A DNA stretch of 64,000 bases. Source: DATENM01 sp045807725 (lineage in GTDB: Bacteria > Acidobacteriota > Blastocatellia > UBA7656). The number at the start of each line of letters is the position of its first letter. Within the stretch, counting starts at the first letter, position 1. The stretch lies in NCBI GenBank assembly GCA_045807725.1, contig JBJMGV010000116.1, positions 30,588 to 94,587 of the forward strand. The letters are read 5' to 3'. Below, piece by piece: positions 10,516 through 19,092 of this stretch. The notes beneath the pieces are model-generated. The model was given only the letters and a program-made list of their open reading frames with translations. It did no database searches and was not told the origin of the DNA. The position numbers and the translations under genes were made by a program.

Positions 10516-10881
10516 TCCCGCTTTGGCGGAATCAGGCAGTTGTGGTTTCTCGGCGCTTCATTGATCCAACCCGATTTTTATTGCAGGCCATTGCCAGGCC
10601 AGCAGTCGGCTCTCCAGTTGTGGATAAGTTGTCGCAGTCCACATTCTACGACCCATGTGGGTTCGTATGCTCATCGAGAAAGGGAGCCGAGAAACTTGCC
10701 GGTGTGCGTCCGGTTTAGGCCGACACCGGCGTAATGAACCCACCCTTTCCACCATTTTCGTGTTGAAATAATCGCCCAACGTAATGGCTGTCTTGAGGGA
10801 AGCCGGCTGGTGTCATATCGCCTGCCGGCCTCAGGCGGTCCCTCTATTTCAAAGAATCAAAGGTTCAGGAGGTCCCCAGAA
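10516..10881 (+). promoter_or_regulatory. Long structured leader upstream of the secreted peptidase
   Basis: No convincing gene lies between the promoter and the peptidase. Two folded domains can be drawn. In the first, TGGGTTC (10658-10664) pairs with GAACCCA (10736-10742), enclosing an 8-bp stem GCCGGTGT/ACACCGGC (10698-10705 with 10723-10730) and a small GCTC/GAGC helix, a three-way junction. In the second, GAGGGA (10795-10800) pairs with TCCCTC (10839-10844), enclosing GCCGGC/GCCGGC (10802-10807 with 10824-10829). AGGAGG at 10867-10872 is the ribosome site. It does not match a riboswitch class I can recall; a cis-regulatory RNA is a hypothesis. Confidence 0.4.
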
Positions 10882-13800
10882 ATGACTAAACGATTCGCCG
10901 GCTCGTCCGGCAAAGGCAAAGGTTCACGCAGGCAGCGACGCGCTTTGCCGTTCACCGCTCTGCTTATTACAGGAATCTGCTTATTGGTTGCCGTGGGTTT
11001 CGGGCTGTTTGGCAAGAGCAGCCCAAAGGCCAGCGCGGCAGCGCAAATGAATGACGGCGTCAGCCCGGAAGCGTGGCAGCAGATCGAGGCGCTCATCGCC
11101 GAGAAGGAATCTCGCACGGGCGTGCAGACCAAGTTGGATTCGCAGTTGATCTATGAGCTGAAGATGCAGAACGGCCAGCCCGTTGCTAATGGTGTGCAGG
11201 CGGTTGAGACCGACCTGGAATACACCGACACGGGCCGGGTCGCCCTTGACGTTAAGGCCAACGTCTCCGATGGCTTGCTCAGCCAGTTGCGCGGCCTCGG
11301 CGCTCAGGTGGTCAATGTGGTGGCGGCTGAAAAGAGCCTCCGCATCAATGCCGACATCAATCAGGTTGAAGCGATTGCCAGCCTGCCCGATGTGATCTTC
11401 ATCCAGCCCAAGCAGGACGCCACGACCTCGCAAGATGATCGTGTCGAAGATGACCGCCATGCTGGCAAGCGCGCCGTGAAGACGGCGAGGCGTTTCACGC
11501 TGCCGCCGAATTTCCAGGAGCGCGCAGCGAAGGTCGAGAGCTTCATGCATACCGCCGTGGCCGGCGCGCAAGTTAATGTGGCCGGCACACCGCCGCCCAC
11601 CGGCGTTGGCAGCCGCAGCTCGGAAGGCGACGTGACGCACCGTGCTTACTCGGCGCGCGGCACCTTTCACATAGACGGCACGGGCGTTAAGATCGGCATC
11701 ATGTCCAACGGCGTGGCCAGCCTCGCACAGAGCCAGGCAGCCGGCGACCTCGGGCCGGTCACTGTTCTGCCCGGTCAGGCCGGCACTGGCGACGAAGGCA
11801 CGGCGATGTTAGAGATCGTTCACGACCTCGCGCCGGGCGCGCAGCTCTTCTTCGCCACTGCCAACCCGACCATCACGCAGTTCGCAACGAATATCCGCAA
11901 CCTGCGCGCGGCGGGCTGCGACATCATCGTTGACGATGTCTTCTATTTCGTCGAAACGCCTTTCCAGGATGGGCAGGCGGCAAGTGTAGTCTCGAATACA
12001 AACGGCGGCGTCGTCATTCAAGCCGTCAATGACGTGACGGCCTCGGGCGCGCTCTACTTCTCGTCAGCCGGCAACTCCGGCAATCTCAATGACGGCACCT
12101 CCGGCACCTGGGAAGGCGACTTCTCTGATGGCGGCCCGACCGCTGCGCCGTTGCCCACCGGCAACCGGCTGCACAATTTCGGCGGCCAGAACTTCGATGT
12201 GATTACTGTAGCCGGGTCGGGACCGCTCACGCTCTACTGGGCTGACCCGCTCGGCGGCTCGGCTAACGACTACGACCTCTTCGTCCTCAACAACACCGGC
12301 ACGTCGGTGCTCGCCAGCTCGACCAACATTCAGAACGGCACGCGCGACCCCATCGAGCAGACGGCCACCGCCAGCCAGGTGGCGGGTCGCCGCGTCGTCA
12401 TCGTTAAGAAGGCAAGCGCCCAGGCTCGCTTCCTCCATCTGGAGACGAACCGTGGCTTCCTGTCGCTTGCAACCGCAGGGCAGACGCACGGGCATAACTC
12501 CGCGCCCGACGCCTTTGGCTGTGCAGCGACGCCGGCGGTCGGGCCTTTCCCGAACGCATTCAGCGCCAGCAACGTCACCGAGACGTTCAGCTCGGACGGC
12601 CCGCGCCGCGTCTTCTTCCAGGCCGACGGCACACCCTACACGGCGGGGAACTTCTCTTCGAGCGGCGGCGTGTTGCGCCAGCAGCCGGTCATCACGGCAG
12701 CCGATGGCGTATCGGTGACAGGCGTCGGCGGATTCGGCAGTCCCTTCTTCGGCACCTCGGCAGCCGCGCCGCACGCGGCAGCGATTGCCGGCCTGTTGAA
12801 ATCGGCCAACCCCTCGCTGACACCTGCGCAGATTCGCGCGGCGCTGGTCAGCACAGCCATTGACATCGAAGCGCCGGGCACTGACCGCGACACGGGCGCG
12901 GGCATCATTGATGCTCTTTCCGCGATACAGGCGACCGGAGCGCCGGGCACGGCCTTCCTCGAATTCGCTTCGATCACGGCTAACGAAGACCCCGGCGATG
13001 GCAATGGCAGCATTGACGCGGGCGATGGCGCGAGCCTGCTCATCCAACTGCGGAACCCCGGCGTCGCCAACGCCACGGCTATCTCGGCGACGCTGACCAG
13101 TTCGGATGCCGGCGTCATCATTCAGCAGCCCAATGGGTCTGCTTATCCTGATCTGGCGGCGCTAGGCGGCAGCGGCACGAATATATCGCCGCTGCGCTTC
13201 ACGGTTGCCAGCAACGTCACTTGCCCGGCGACGCTGCACTTCACGCTGACGGTCAACTACACGGGCGGCACCAGCCCGCAGGTGATGACCTTCACCGTTC
13301 CTGTCGGCCCGCCGGCAGTGAGCCTTTCGTCTGTGCTCGACACCACAGCGCCCGCTTCAGGGCCGGGCTTCACAGGGACGACCGGCACCATCGGGACGCG
13401 CGAGTTCCGCGATGGCATTGCCAGCGTCTGCGGGACGACGAAGCCGTTCCCCGGTACGACCCAGCCGGGCACGCGCCAGTATGACGCTTACACCTTCACG
13501 ACCTGCTCGAATAGCGTGGCCAGTTGCCTCACGGTGACAATGAGCGGGGCGAACGCGATCAATCTCTTCACCGCCGCTTACCTGGGCAGCTTCGATCCCA
13601 GCAATCTCGGCACGAACTGGATCGCCGATCCGGGATCGAGCGCCGCGTCGCGGACCTATTCGTTCAACGTGCCGGCGGGACAGCAGACCGTCACGGTTAT
13701 CGTCTATGACGTGCCGCCGGGGCTGGCGACGCCCAGCGGCAGCACCTACACGCTGAAGGTGTCGGGCGGCTGCATCGGAGCTTGCGCGACGGTTAATCAG

Positions 13801-14733
13801 GTGCCGGTGGCTCAGTGCAAGAACGTGACCGTCTCGGCAGATGCCAACTGCGTGGCGAATGCTTCGGTCAATGACGGCTCATTCGATGCGGATGGCGATG
13901 CATTGACCATTACCCAGTCGCCGTCAGGGCCGTACCAGAAAGGCACGACCAGTGTCCTCTTGACGGTGCGCGATCCGCGCGGCGCGACTTCGCAATGCAC
14001 GGCAACCGTCACCGTCGTAGACACGACGCCGCCTTCGATCACTTGTCCGGGCAACATTGTGCAGAACACCGATCCGGGCCTGTGCTCGGCGCGGGTTTCC
14101 TACAGTAGCCCTGTGGTCAGCGATAACTGCCCCGGCGTTGGCGCGCCCTCCTGCTCGCCGCCGTCCGGCTCGGTCTTCGCGAAGGGCACGACGAGCGTGA
14201 ACTGCTCGGTCGCTGATGCGTCGGGCAACACGGCGACGTGCAGCTTCACCGTCAAGGTCGAAGATCACGAAAAGCCGGTGGTAACGTCCAACTTGCAACT
14301 GACGCAACTCTGGCAGCCTGATCACACGATGAGGGTCGTCGGGCTGACGGCGTCGGCTACCGACAACTGCGACTCGAACTTGACGCTGGTGGTCAAAGTC
14401 TACGGCGACGAGAACGACGAGGAGCCGGTGGGAGATGGCAACTTCTCGCCCGATGCCAATAACCTCGCGGTCGGCTCCCTGAGGTTGCGCGCTGAACGCA
14501 ACGGCGGGCGCGACGGGCGAGTCTACTTGGTCGTCGTCACGGCGACCGATTCGTCAGGCAATGTCGGGCGTTCGGTGAAGACCGTCACGGTTCCGCTCAG
14601 CCAGAGCGCCGCCGATTTGCAAAGCGTCGCTAACCAGGCGGCAGCAGCCAAGGCGTTCTTCGATGCCAACGGTGTGCCGCCGGCGGCTTACTACGTTATC
14701 GGCGACGGCCCGGTCATCGGTCCGAAGCAGTAG
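10882..14733 (+). CDS. Secreted S53-like serine peptidase with HYR-type C-terminal domains
   Basis: 1283 residues. The N terminus has a basic region then a hydrophobic signal segment (about 22-45). The catalytic region (about 265-690) begins GTGVKIGIMSNG, where classical subtilisins have an Asp that is absent here. Instead E311 and D315 in MLEIVHDLAPG have the Glu-x3-Asp spacing of sedolisins, with nucleophile Ser626 in GTSAAAPHAAAIAGLL. The C-terminal half contains cysteine-rich beta domains, including an HYR-like repeat (TTPPSITCPGNI ... GNTATCSFTVKVED). It is probably exported and active outside the cell. The start at 10882 follows AGGAGG with nine-base spacing. The S53-like assignment is from motif spacing; a subtilisin-related but altered enzyme is the alternative. 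Confidence 0.82.
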   Translation: MTKRFAGSSGKGKGSRRQRRALPFTALLITGICLLVAVGFGLFGKSSPKASAAAQMNDGVSPEAWQQIEALIAEKESRTGVQTKLDSQLIYELKMQNGQPVANGVQAVETDLEYTDTGRVALDVKANVSDGLLSQLRGLGAQVVNVVAAEKSLRINADINQVEAIASLPDVIFIQPKQDATTSQDDRVEDDRHAGKRAVKTARRFTLPPNFQERAAKVESFMHTAVAGAQVNVAGTPPPTGVGSRSSEGDVTHRAYSARGTFHIDGTGVKIGIMSNGVASLAQSQAAGDLGPVTVLPGQAGTGDEGTAMLEIVHDLAPGAQLFFATANPTITQFATNIRNLRAAGCDIIVDDVFYFVETPFQDGQAASVVSNTNGGVVIQAVNDVTASGALYFSSAGNSGNLNDGTSGTWEGDFSDGGPTAAPLPTGNRLHNFGGQNFDVITVAGSGPLTLYWADPLGGSANDYDLFVLNNTGTSVLASSTNIQNGTRDPIEQTATASQVAGRRVVIVKKASAQARFLHLETNRGFLSLATAGQTHGHNSAPDAFGCAATPAVGPFPNAFSASNVTETFSSDGPRRVFFQADGTPYTAGNFSSSGGVLRQQPVITAADGVSVTGVGGFGSPFFGTSAAAPHAAAIAGLLKSANPSLTPAQIRAALVSTAIDIEAPGTDRDTGAGIIDALSAIQATGAPGTAFLEFASITANEDPGDGNGSIDAGDGASLLIQLRNPGVANATAISATLTSSDAGVIIQQPNGSAYPDLAALGGSGTNISPLRFTVASNVTCPATLHFTLTVNYTGGTSPQVMTFTVPVGPPAVSLSSVLDTTAPASGPGFTGTTGTIGTREFRDGIASVCGTTKPFPGTTQPGTRQYDAYTFTTCSNSVASCLTVTMSGANAINLFTAAYLGSFDPSNLGTNWIADPGSSAASRTYSFNVPAGQQTVTVIVYDVPPGLATPSGSTYTLKVSGGCIGACATVNQVPVAQCKNVTVSADANCVANASVNDGSFDADGDALTITQSPSGPYQKGTTSVLLTVRDPRGATSQCTATVTVVDTTPPSITCPGNIVQNTDPGLCSARVSYSSPVVSDNCPGVGAPSCSPPSGSVFAKGTTSVNCSVADASGNTATCSFTVKVEDHEKPVVTSNLQLTQLWQPDHTMRVVGLTASATDNCDSNLTLVVKVYGDENDEEPVGDGNFSPDANNLAVGSLRLRAERNGGRDGRVYLVVVTATDSSGNVGRSVKTVTVPLSQSAADLQSVANQAAAAKAFFDANGVPPAAYYVIGDGPVIGPKQ

Positions 14734-14790
14734 GCCAGATCGCTGGATTGGTGATCGGGACGAAGATGATCCTGATCGCTTTGACAGCAT

Positions 14791-14830
14791 AAAAGGGAGG
14801 GAGTCTCTGCAAGAGGCTCCCTCCCTTTTT
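14791..14830. terminator. Rho-independent terminator, probably bidirectional
   Basis: AAAAGGGAGGGAG (14791-14803) and CTCCCTCCCTTTT (14817-14829) form a perfect 13-bp stem with a T run on the plus strand and a matching T run on the minus strand. It lies between the peptidase gene and the convergent UPF0182 gene and can serve both. Confidence 0.88.
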
Positions 14831-14858
14831 ATAGTGAAGGCTACAATTCGCCTGCCGC

Positions 14859-17798
14859 TCATTGCCCGCCGCGCTGGCGCTTCAATTCCGCGAAGGTCTG
14901 CTTCAACTGGTCGAGCTTTTCGCCGGCCTCGCGGTGACGGCCTTCCGAGGTCAGGCGTTCGTAATCGGCGAAGAGTTGCGATGCCTGATCGATCAAGCGC
15001 GCGGCATCACCGCTCGGCGCAGAGGTCGGCGCGGGCTTTGCGGCCTGCTGGTTTGCTTGCGACTGTTGGATTGATTGCTGCACCGTTTGCTGCCCCGCTG
15101 CCTGAGCAGTCTGTGTTGATGGCTGTTGCTGCGTTTGCGACGGGCCGAGGTCAAGGAAGAGCGCGTGCAGCGCCTCGTCAAACGTCCGCCCGTAAGCCAG
15201 CCGGTCTTGTGTAGCGACGGCTACTTGTCGCAATTCGGGCAGCTTCGATTGCGTGCCCTCTGCCTGAAGGTAGAACGCCTCGACGTAGAGCAGCGAATCG
15301 CCGAGCGGGATGACGAGCAGGTTGCCGCGCAGCAGCTCCGAGCCGCGCTGGCTCCACAGCGTCATCAACTGCGCAAGCTGCGGGTCTTGATTGATGCGAG
15401 CGCGAATCTGCGCCGGGCCATTCACCGTCACGTTCTTGGGAAAGCTATAAACCACCACCTTGCCATAGTTCGCGGCGTCGTTGCGCGCCGCCAGCCAACC
15501 GATCATATTGCTCCGCCCGCCCGACGGTGTGAACGGCAGAATATTGAGGAATTCGAGCCGCGCGTTCGCTTCGGCAGGCAACTGCATCAGGACGTGATAA
15601 GGCTGCATCGGCTCAGGCTCCTGGCCTTGCTTCGCCATTGCTTCCGAGGCCGCGATGGACCACAGGTCTTCGTGGTTATAAAACGTCTGCGGGTTCGTCA
15701 TATGGTAAAGCAGGTAAGCCTGCGCTTGAATATTCACAAGCGAACTGGGATAGCGGACGTGCGCGCGCAGGTCATCGGGCATCTCGTCGGCGTCATGAAA
15801 CAGTGAAGGGAAGATGCGACGATAGACTTGAATGATCGGGTCGTTCGGCTCGAAGACATAAAACGTCACCGTGCCCTCGTAAGCATCAACGACCGCCTTC
15901 ACCGAATTGCGAATGTAATTAATGCGACGCCCGCCGACATCGTAGGCCGTCGAATACGGGTAGCGGTCTGAAACGGTGAAGCCGTCAATCATCCAGAAGA
16001 GGCGGCCTTCGCCGTTGATGACCATGTAAGGGTCGTCTTCAAACATCAGGAAGGGTGCGATGTGGGCGACGCGGCTGCGCACGTCGCGGTACAACAAGAC
16101 GCGGCTATCGGCGTTGATGTAGTCGTTGAATAGCAGGCTGCTGCCGTCGCCGAGGTAGATGCTCAAGAAAAGCTTGCGAAAGAAGCCGCCGACCGCCACA
16201 CCCGCGCCGCCTTCGTAGCTCGTGTAGGAGTCGGTGTTGCCGGGCGCGGGGTAATTGAATTCGGGCTGCGTGCCTTGTTGCGGCTTGGTGCGGACGTAGA
16301 CGTGGTGGGTCGTGCTCTCGCCGAAATAGATTTCAGGCCGCGTCACCTTGACTTCGGGAGCGTCGCTTTCGACCGGCATATTCTTGAGCACGAGGTGCGG
16401 CTGGCCTTCGGGCGTAAACTCGTTGACCGTGTTCATCGTGACGCCGTAGCCGTGCGTGTAGACGAGATGTTGATTGATCCAGTTGCGCGACTGTTCGGGC
16501 AACTGCTCGGTATTCATCTCGCGCGCCGCCAGCATCACTTGCCGCAGCTTGCCGTTGAGCACATAGCGGTCAACGTCCGGGGTGTTGAACTCGTAATAGG
16601 TGCGTATCTCCTGAATCTGGCCGAGCGTCGCTTGCAGGGCGCGGCGGTCCCAGAGCCGCACGTTGTCGAGCGTTTCAGCATCGGCGCGAACCTGCTGCGC
16701 GGTGAGCGTCGCGGCGGGCGTGAAGGGCCGGTCTTGAAATTGATCGAGCGCGAACGCTTCTCGCGTTCCCTTGATGTTGTGCTCGATGTAGGGCGACTCT
16801 TTGGCCGATTCGTTCGGCTTCACGGAAAACGATTGTACCGATTGCGGGATGATGCCGAGACCGATGATCGCCGTCACGACGACGAGCGCGGCAAGCCACC
16901 AGATGAGTCGTAGCTGGCGCAACGCTACGGCATTAATGATCAGCGCGACCGCCGATAGAACCAATAGCATCACCAGCACATTCATTGCCGTCAGCCGCAC
17001 ATTGGCATCCGTGTAATTGATGCCTGTGAACAGATCGTGCCGGTCGTTGAGCAAGCCGTAGCGGTCAATAAAAAGTCCGGCTGCCTGGGCCAGCGCCGCG
17101 AACGCGCCGGCGGCGCTGATGGCGATGGTGGCGCGGCGGCGGGTCTGCGCGCGCGCCTCGTTGCGCACGCGCTCCAGATACCAGACGTAGGCCGAGGCCG
17201 CCGCGATGACCAGAAACAGTAAGACCGAAATCGTTTGCCACCAGCCGGTGAGCAGGTCGTAGACCGGCAGCCGGAAGAGGTTAAAGCTAACGTCGCGGTG
17301 AAAGATCGGATCGCTTGTGCCCGCCGCCTGTGAATTCAAAAAGAGCGCGAATTGCGGCCATTCCTGGCTCATGTTTATGCCGGCAAGCAACCCACCGCCG
17401 ACCGACAGCAGCCACACGCCCGGACGGTAGATGAGCGGCAACAGGTTCATGTCGCGTATATCTTCGACCGCCGCCAGTCGCAGGCGTGGCCGCTCGACGA
17501 GTTCGGGAAAGAGGCGGTTCAATAACCAGAAGGCCAGCCGTAGAAGAAGAAACGTGACGGCGAAGAAAACAATGAACAGCAGCGCGCCGAGGCGGAACTT
17601 GTACCAGTAGACGCCTGCGTAACCAATGGAGCTGAACCACAGCGAATCGATGTAGATGCCGAGGAGCTTCGAGCCGGCCAGGAACAGCGCCGCGATGATA
17701 ATGGCCAGGGCAATCAGCCAGATACGTCGCTTGCGAGGGGGACTAACATCCACGATCTTTTTTTGAAACAGCGGGTCGTCTTCCATAGCCGCCATCAT
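14859..17798 (-). CDS. UPF0182 family membrane protein
   Basis: 979 residues. The first 330 residues hold about seven membrane helices; the long remainder is soluble and contains family-typical segments such as YTHGYG, PEIYFGE, RINYIRNSVKAVVDAY and IFPSLF. The C terminus is a low-complexity Gln/Ala-rich stretch and a short helical tail. This matches UPF0182, a family of large membrane proteins of unknown function found in Actinobacteria, Cyanobacteria and Acidobacteriota. The start is placed at ATG 17798 (GGGA upstream); a TTG at 17822 in the same frame would add eight residues. It is convergent with the peptidase, sharing the terminator. Confidence 0.9.
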   Translation of the reverse strand: MMAAMEDDPLFQKKIVDVSPPRKRRIWLIALAIIIAALFLAGSKLLGIYIDSLWFSSIGYAGVYWYKFRLGALLFIVFFAVTFLLLRLAFWLLNRLFPELVERPRLRLAAVEDIRDMNLLPLIYRPGVWLLSVGGGLLAGINMSQEWPQFALFLNSQAAGTSDPIFHRDVSFNLFRLPVYDLLTGWWQTISVLLFLVIAAASAYVWYLERVRNEARAQTRRRATIAISAAGAFAALAQAAGLFIDRYGLLNDRHDLFTGINYTDANVRLTAMNVLVMLLVLSAVALIINAVALRQLRLIWWLAALVVVTAIIGLGIIPQSVQSFSVKPNESAKESPYIEHNIKGTREAFALDQFQDRPFTPAATLTAQQVRADAETLDNVRLWDRRALQATLGQIQEIRTYYEFNTPDVDRYVLNGKLRQVMLAAREMNTEQLPEQSRNWINQHLVYTHGYGVTMNTVNEFTPEGQPHLVLKNMPVESDAPEVKVTRPEIYFGESTTHHVYVRTKPQQGTQPEFNYPAPGNTDSYTSYEGGAGVAVGGFFRKLFLSIYLGDGSSLLFNDYINADSRVLLYRDVRSRVAHIAPFLMFEDDPYMVINGEGRLFWMIDGFTVSDRYPYSTAYDVGGRRINYIRNSVKAVVDAYEGTVTFYVFEPNDPIIQVYRRIFPSLFHDADEMPDDLRAHVRYPSSLVNIQAQAYLLYHMTNPQTFYNHEDLWSIAASEAMAKQGQEPEPMQPYHVLMQLPAEANARLEFLNILPFTPSGGRSNMIGWLAARNDAANYGKVVVYSFPKNVTVNGPAQIRARINQDPQLAQLMTLWSQRGSELLRGNLLVIPLGDSLLYVEAFYLQAEGTQSKLPELRQVAVATQDRLAYGRTFDEALHALFLDLGPSQTQQQPSTQTAQAAGQQTVQQSIQQSQANQQAAKPAPTSAPSGDAARLIDQASQLFADYERLTSEGRHREAGEKLDQLKQTFAELKRQRGGQ

Positions 17799-17851
17799 AG
17801 TCCCGCGCTGTTGGAAAGGCAAAGCGCCTGGGAATCTCCGTTAAGAGCTGA

Positions 17852-18091
17852 ATGTTTATAGAGCGTGTCTGAAAAGCCAAAGAAAGCCTCGCAGGGGCGC
17901 GATTCGACAGCCCAGGGCATCGCCTTGGGCGACAGGCAGGGCAAACCGCCAAGCCCTGAAAGGGCGCACTAGGTGATCGGTTATCGCGCCCTTTCAGGGC
18001 TTGCGGAATGGTCGCTGTGTGTACCCAGGGCGATGCCCTGGGCTATTGAATCGCGCCCCTTCAGGGCTTTTCAGACTCGCTCTATAAACAT
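17852..18091. repeat. Large inverted repeat with nested palindromes
   Basis: The gap 17799-18111 holds no gene. A 27-bp arm at 17852-17878 is repeated inverted at 18065-18091 with one mismatch; both carry ATGTTTATAG and GTCTGAAAAGCC or the complement. Inside are further mirrored blocks: GCCCAGGGCATCGCC against GGCGATGCCCTGGGC, and GCCCTGAAAGGGCGC against GCGCCCTTTCAGGGC. It looks like a REP/BIME-type composite. The ATGTTTATAG end is shared with the repeat families at 23.6 and 63.5 kb. Confidence 0.85.
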
Positions 18092-18111
18092 CACGTCCCT
18101 GCGGGACTTCA

Positions 18112-19092
18112 TCAGCCGTTGCTTAAAGCGGCGTTGAGGAAGGCGGCTATTTCGTTGACGTAACGCTGCGGGTCGGCTTGATATGCGTGACCGTGAATCT
18201 CTGAGCCGGGGCCGTCGATGACGAGCAGCCTGCGCATCTGATCCGGCGCAGCATCGTAGAGGGTTTGAGCGATGTCGGGCGGCATTCGTTTATCGTTTGC
18301 GGCGGCGATAAACATCGCGGGCCGTGCGCCCAATCGCCGTACCGCATCCAGCGCGTCGAGCTTACTGCCATCGAACTTGCCGCGCCATTCCATCAACGCG
18401 CGAACCTCGTTAGCGAGCGGAAAGGCGGGCACGTGGAAGAACAATCCTATGTGATGATCGGAGGTGTCTTTGAAGTTGAGGTAAGAACTATCTGAGATGA
18501 CCGCCGCGACTCCGGGCGTTTCGGCGGCGGCTAACAAGGCCGTCATCGCGCCCATCGATATGCCGAACAACACAATCTTGTCCGAACTGTGAGCTTCATC
18601 ACGCAAGTAACGCACGGCGGCTTCGGCATCCAACCGTTCATCATAACCGAGCGTCACCCGCGCCGCGCCGCTGTCGCCGTGATTGCGCGCGTCATACAGC
18701 AACGCGCCGTAACCAAGCCGCCACAAATCGACAGCGCGCTCAAGCAGCTCGCGCCGCGAGCGAAACAGGCCATGTGAAAAGATGATCGTCACGTGCTTAT
18801 CGCGGCTCGGCAGCAGCCAGCCGCTCAAACGCACGCCGTCGGCAGCCGCGAACTCAATGTCTTTGTAATCGGCCTGCTTATCTTTCGGTGTCGTCGTCAA
18901 GCGGCGATCCATCGGGCGCGTCGTCGCGTGCGTCACCAGGCTCGACGCCCACAGCGGAAAGACGACGTAGAGCAGCGCGAGGAAAATAACGACGAGCGTA
19001 ATCACGATGCGGCGCAGCCATTTGAAGCGGCGGCGAGGTCGGGTTTTCTGTTGCGAGGCGTCAGTGTCAGTCGTTACTTGCGAAGCATTCAT
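18112..19092 (-). CDS. Membrane-anchored alpha/beta hydrolase
   Basis: 326 residues. A basic N-terminal tail is followed by one membrane helix (about 30-52), then an alpha/beta hydrolase fold. The nucleophile elbow is GISMG with Ser179. The oxyanion segment is FSHG (105-108), and a late acid and histidine are likely in AANDKRMPP and the final HGHAY. The family includes esterases, lipases and peptidases; the substrate is unknown. The start overlaps the stop of the upstream MFS gene by 4 bp (ATGA), indicating translational coupling, so the two are probably one operon. Confidence 0.87.
   Translation of the reverse strand: MNASQVTTDTDASQQKTRPRRRFKWLRRIVITLVVIFLALLYVVFPLWASSLVTHATTRPMDRRLTTTPKDKQADYKDIEFAAADGVRLSGWLLPSRDKHVTIIFSHGLFRSRRELLERAVDLWRLGYGALLYDARNHGDSGAARVTLGYDERLDAEAAVRYLRDEAHSSDKIVLFGISMGAMTALLAAAETPGVAAVISDSSYLNFKDTSDHHIGLFFHVPAFPLANEVRALMEWRGKFDGSKLDALDAVRRLGARPAMFIAAANDKRMPPDIAQTLYDAAPDQMRRLLVIDGPGSEIHGHAYQADPQRYVNEIAAFLNAALSNG

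Noticed and set aside
10658..10742. SAM or c-di-GMP riboswitch in the peptidase leader
   Set aside because: Some short resemblances (CTCATC, GAGAAA) exist, but the core conserved sequences of these classes are missing.
10810..10881. N-terminal extension of the peptidase from ATG-like start at 10810
   Set aside because: The ATG at 10882 has AGGAGG at correct spacing and directly begins a signal sequence; the upstream codons lie in the structured leader.
12064..13047. Minus-strand reading frame of 327 residues
   Set aside because: Antisense to the peptidase catalytic region, with no recognisable family; a high-GC artefact.
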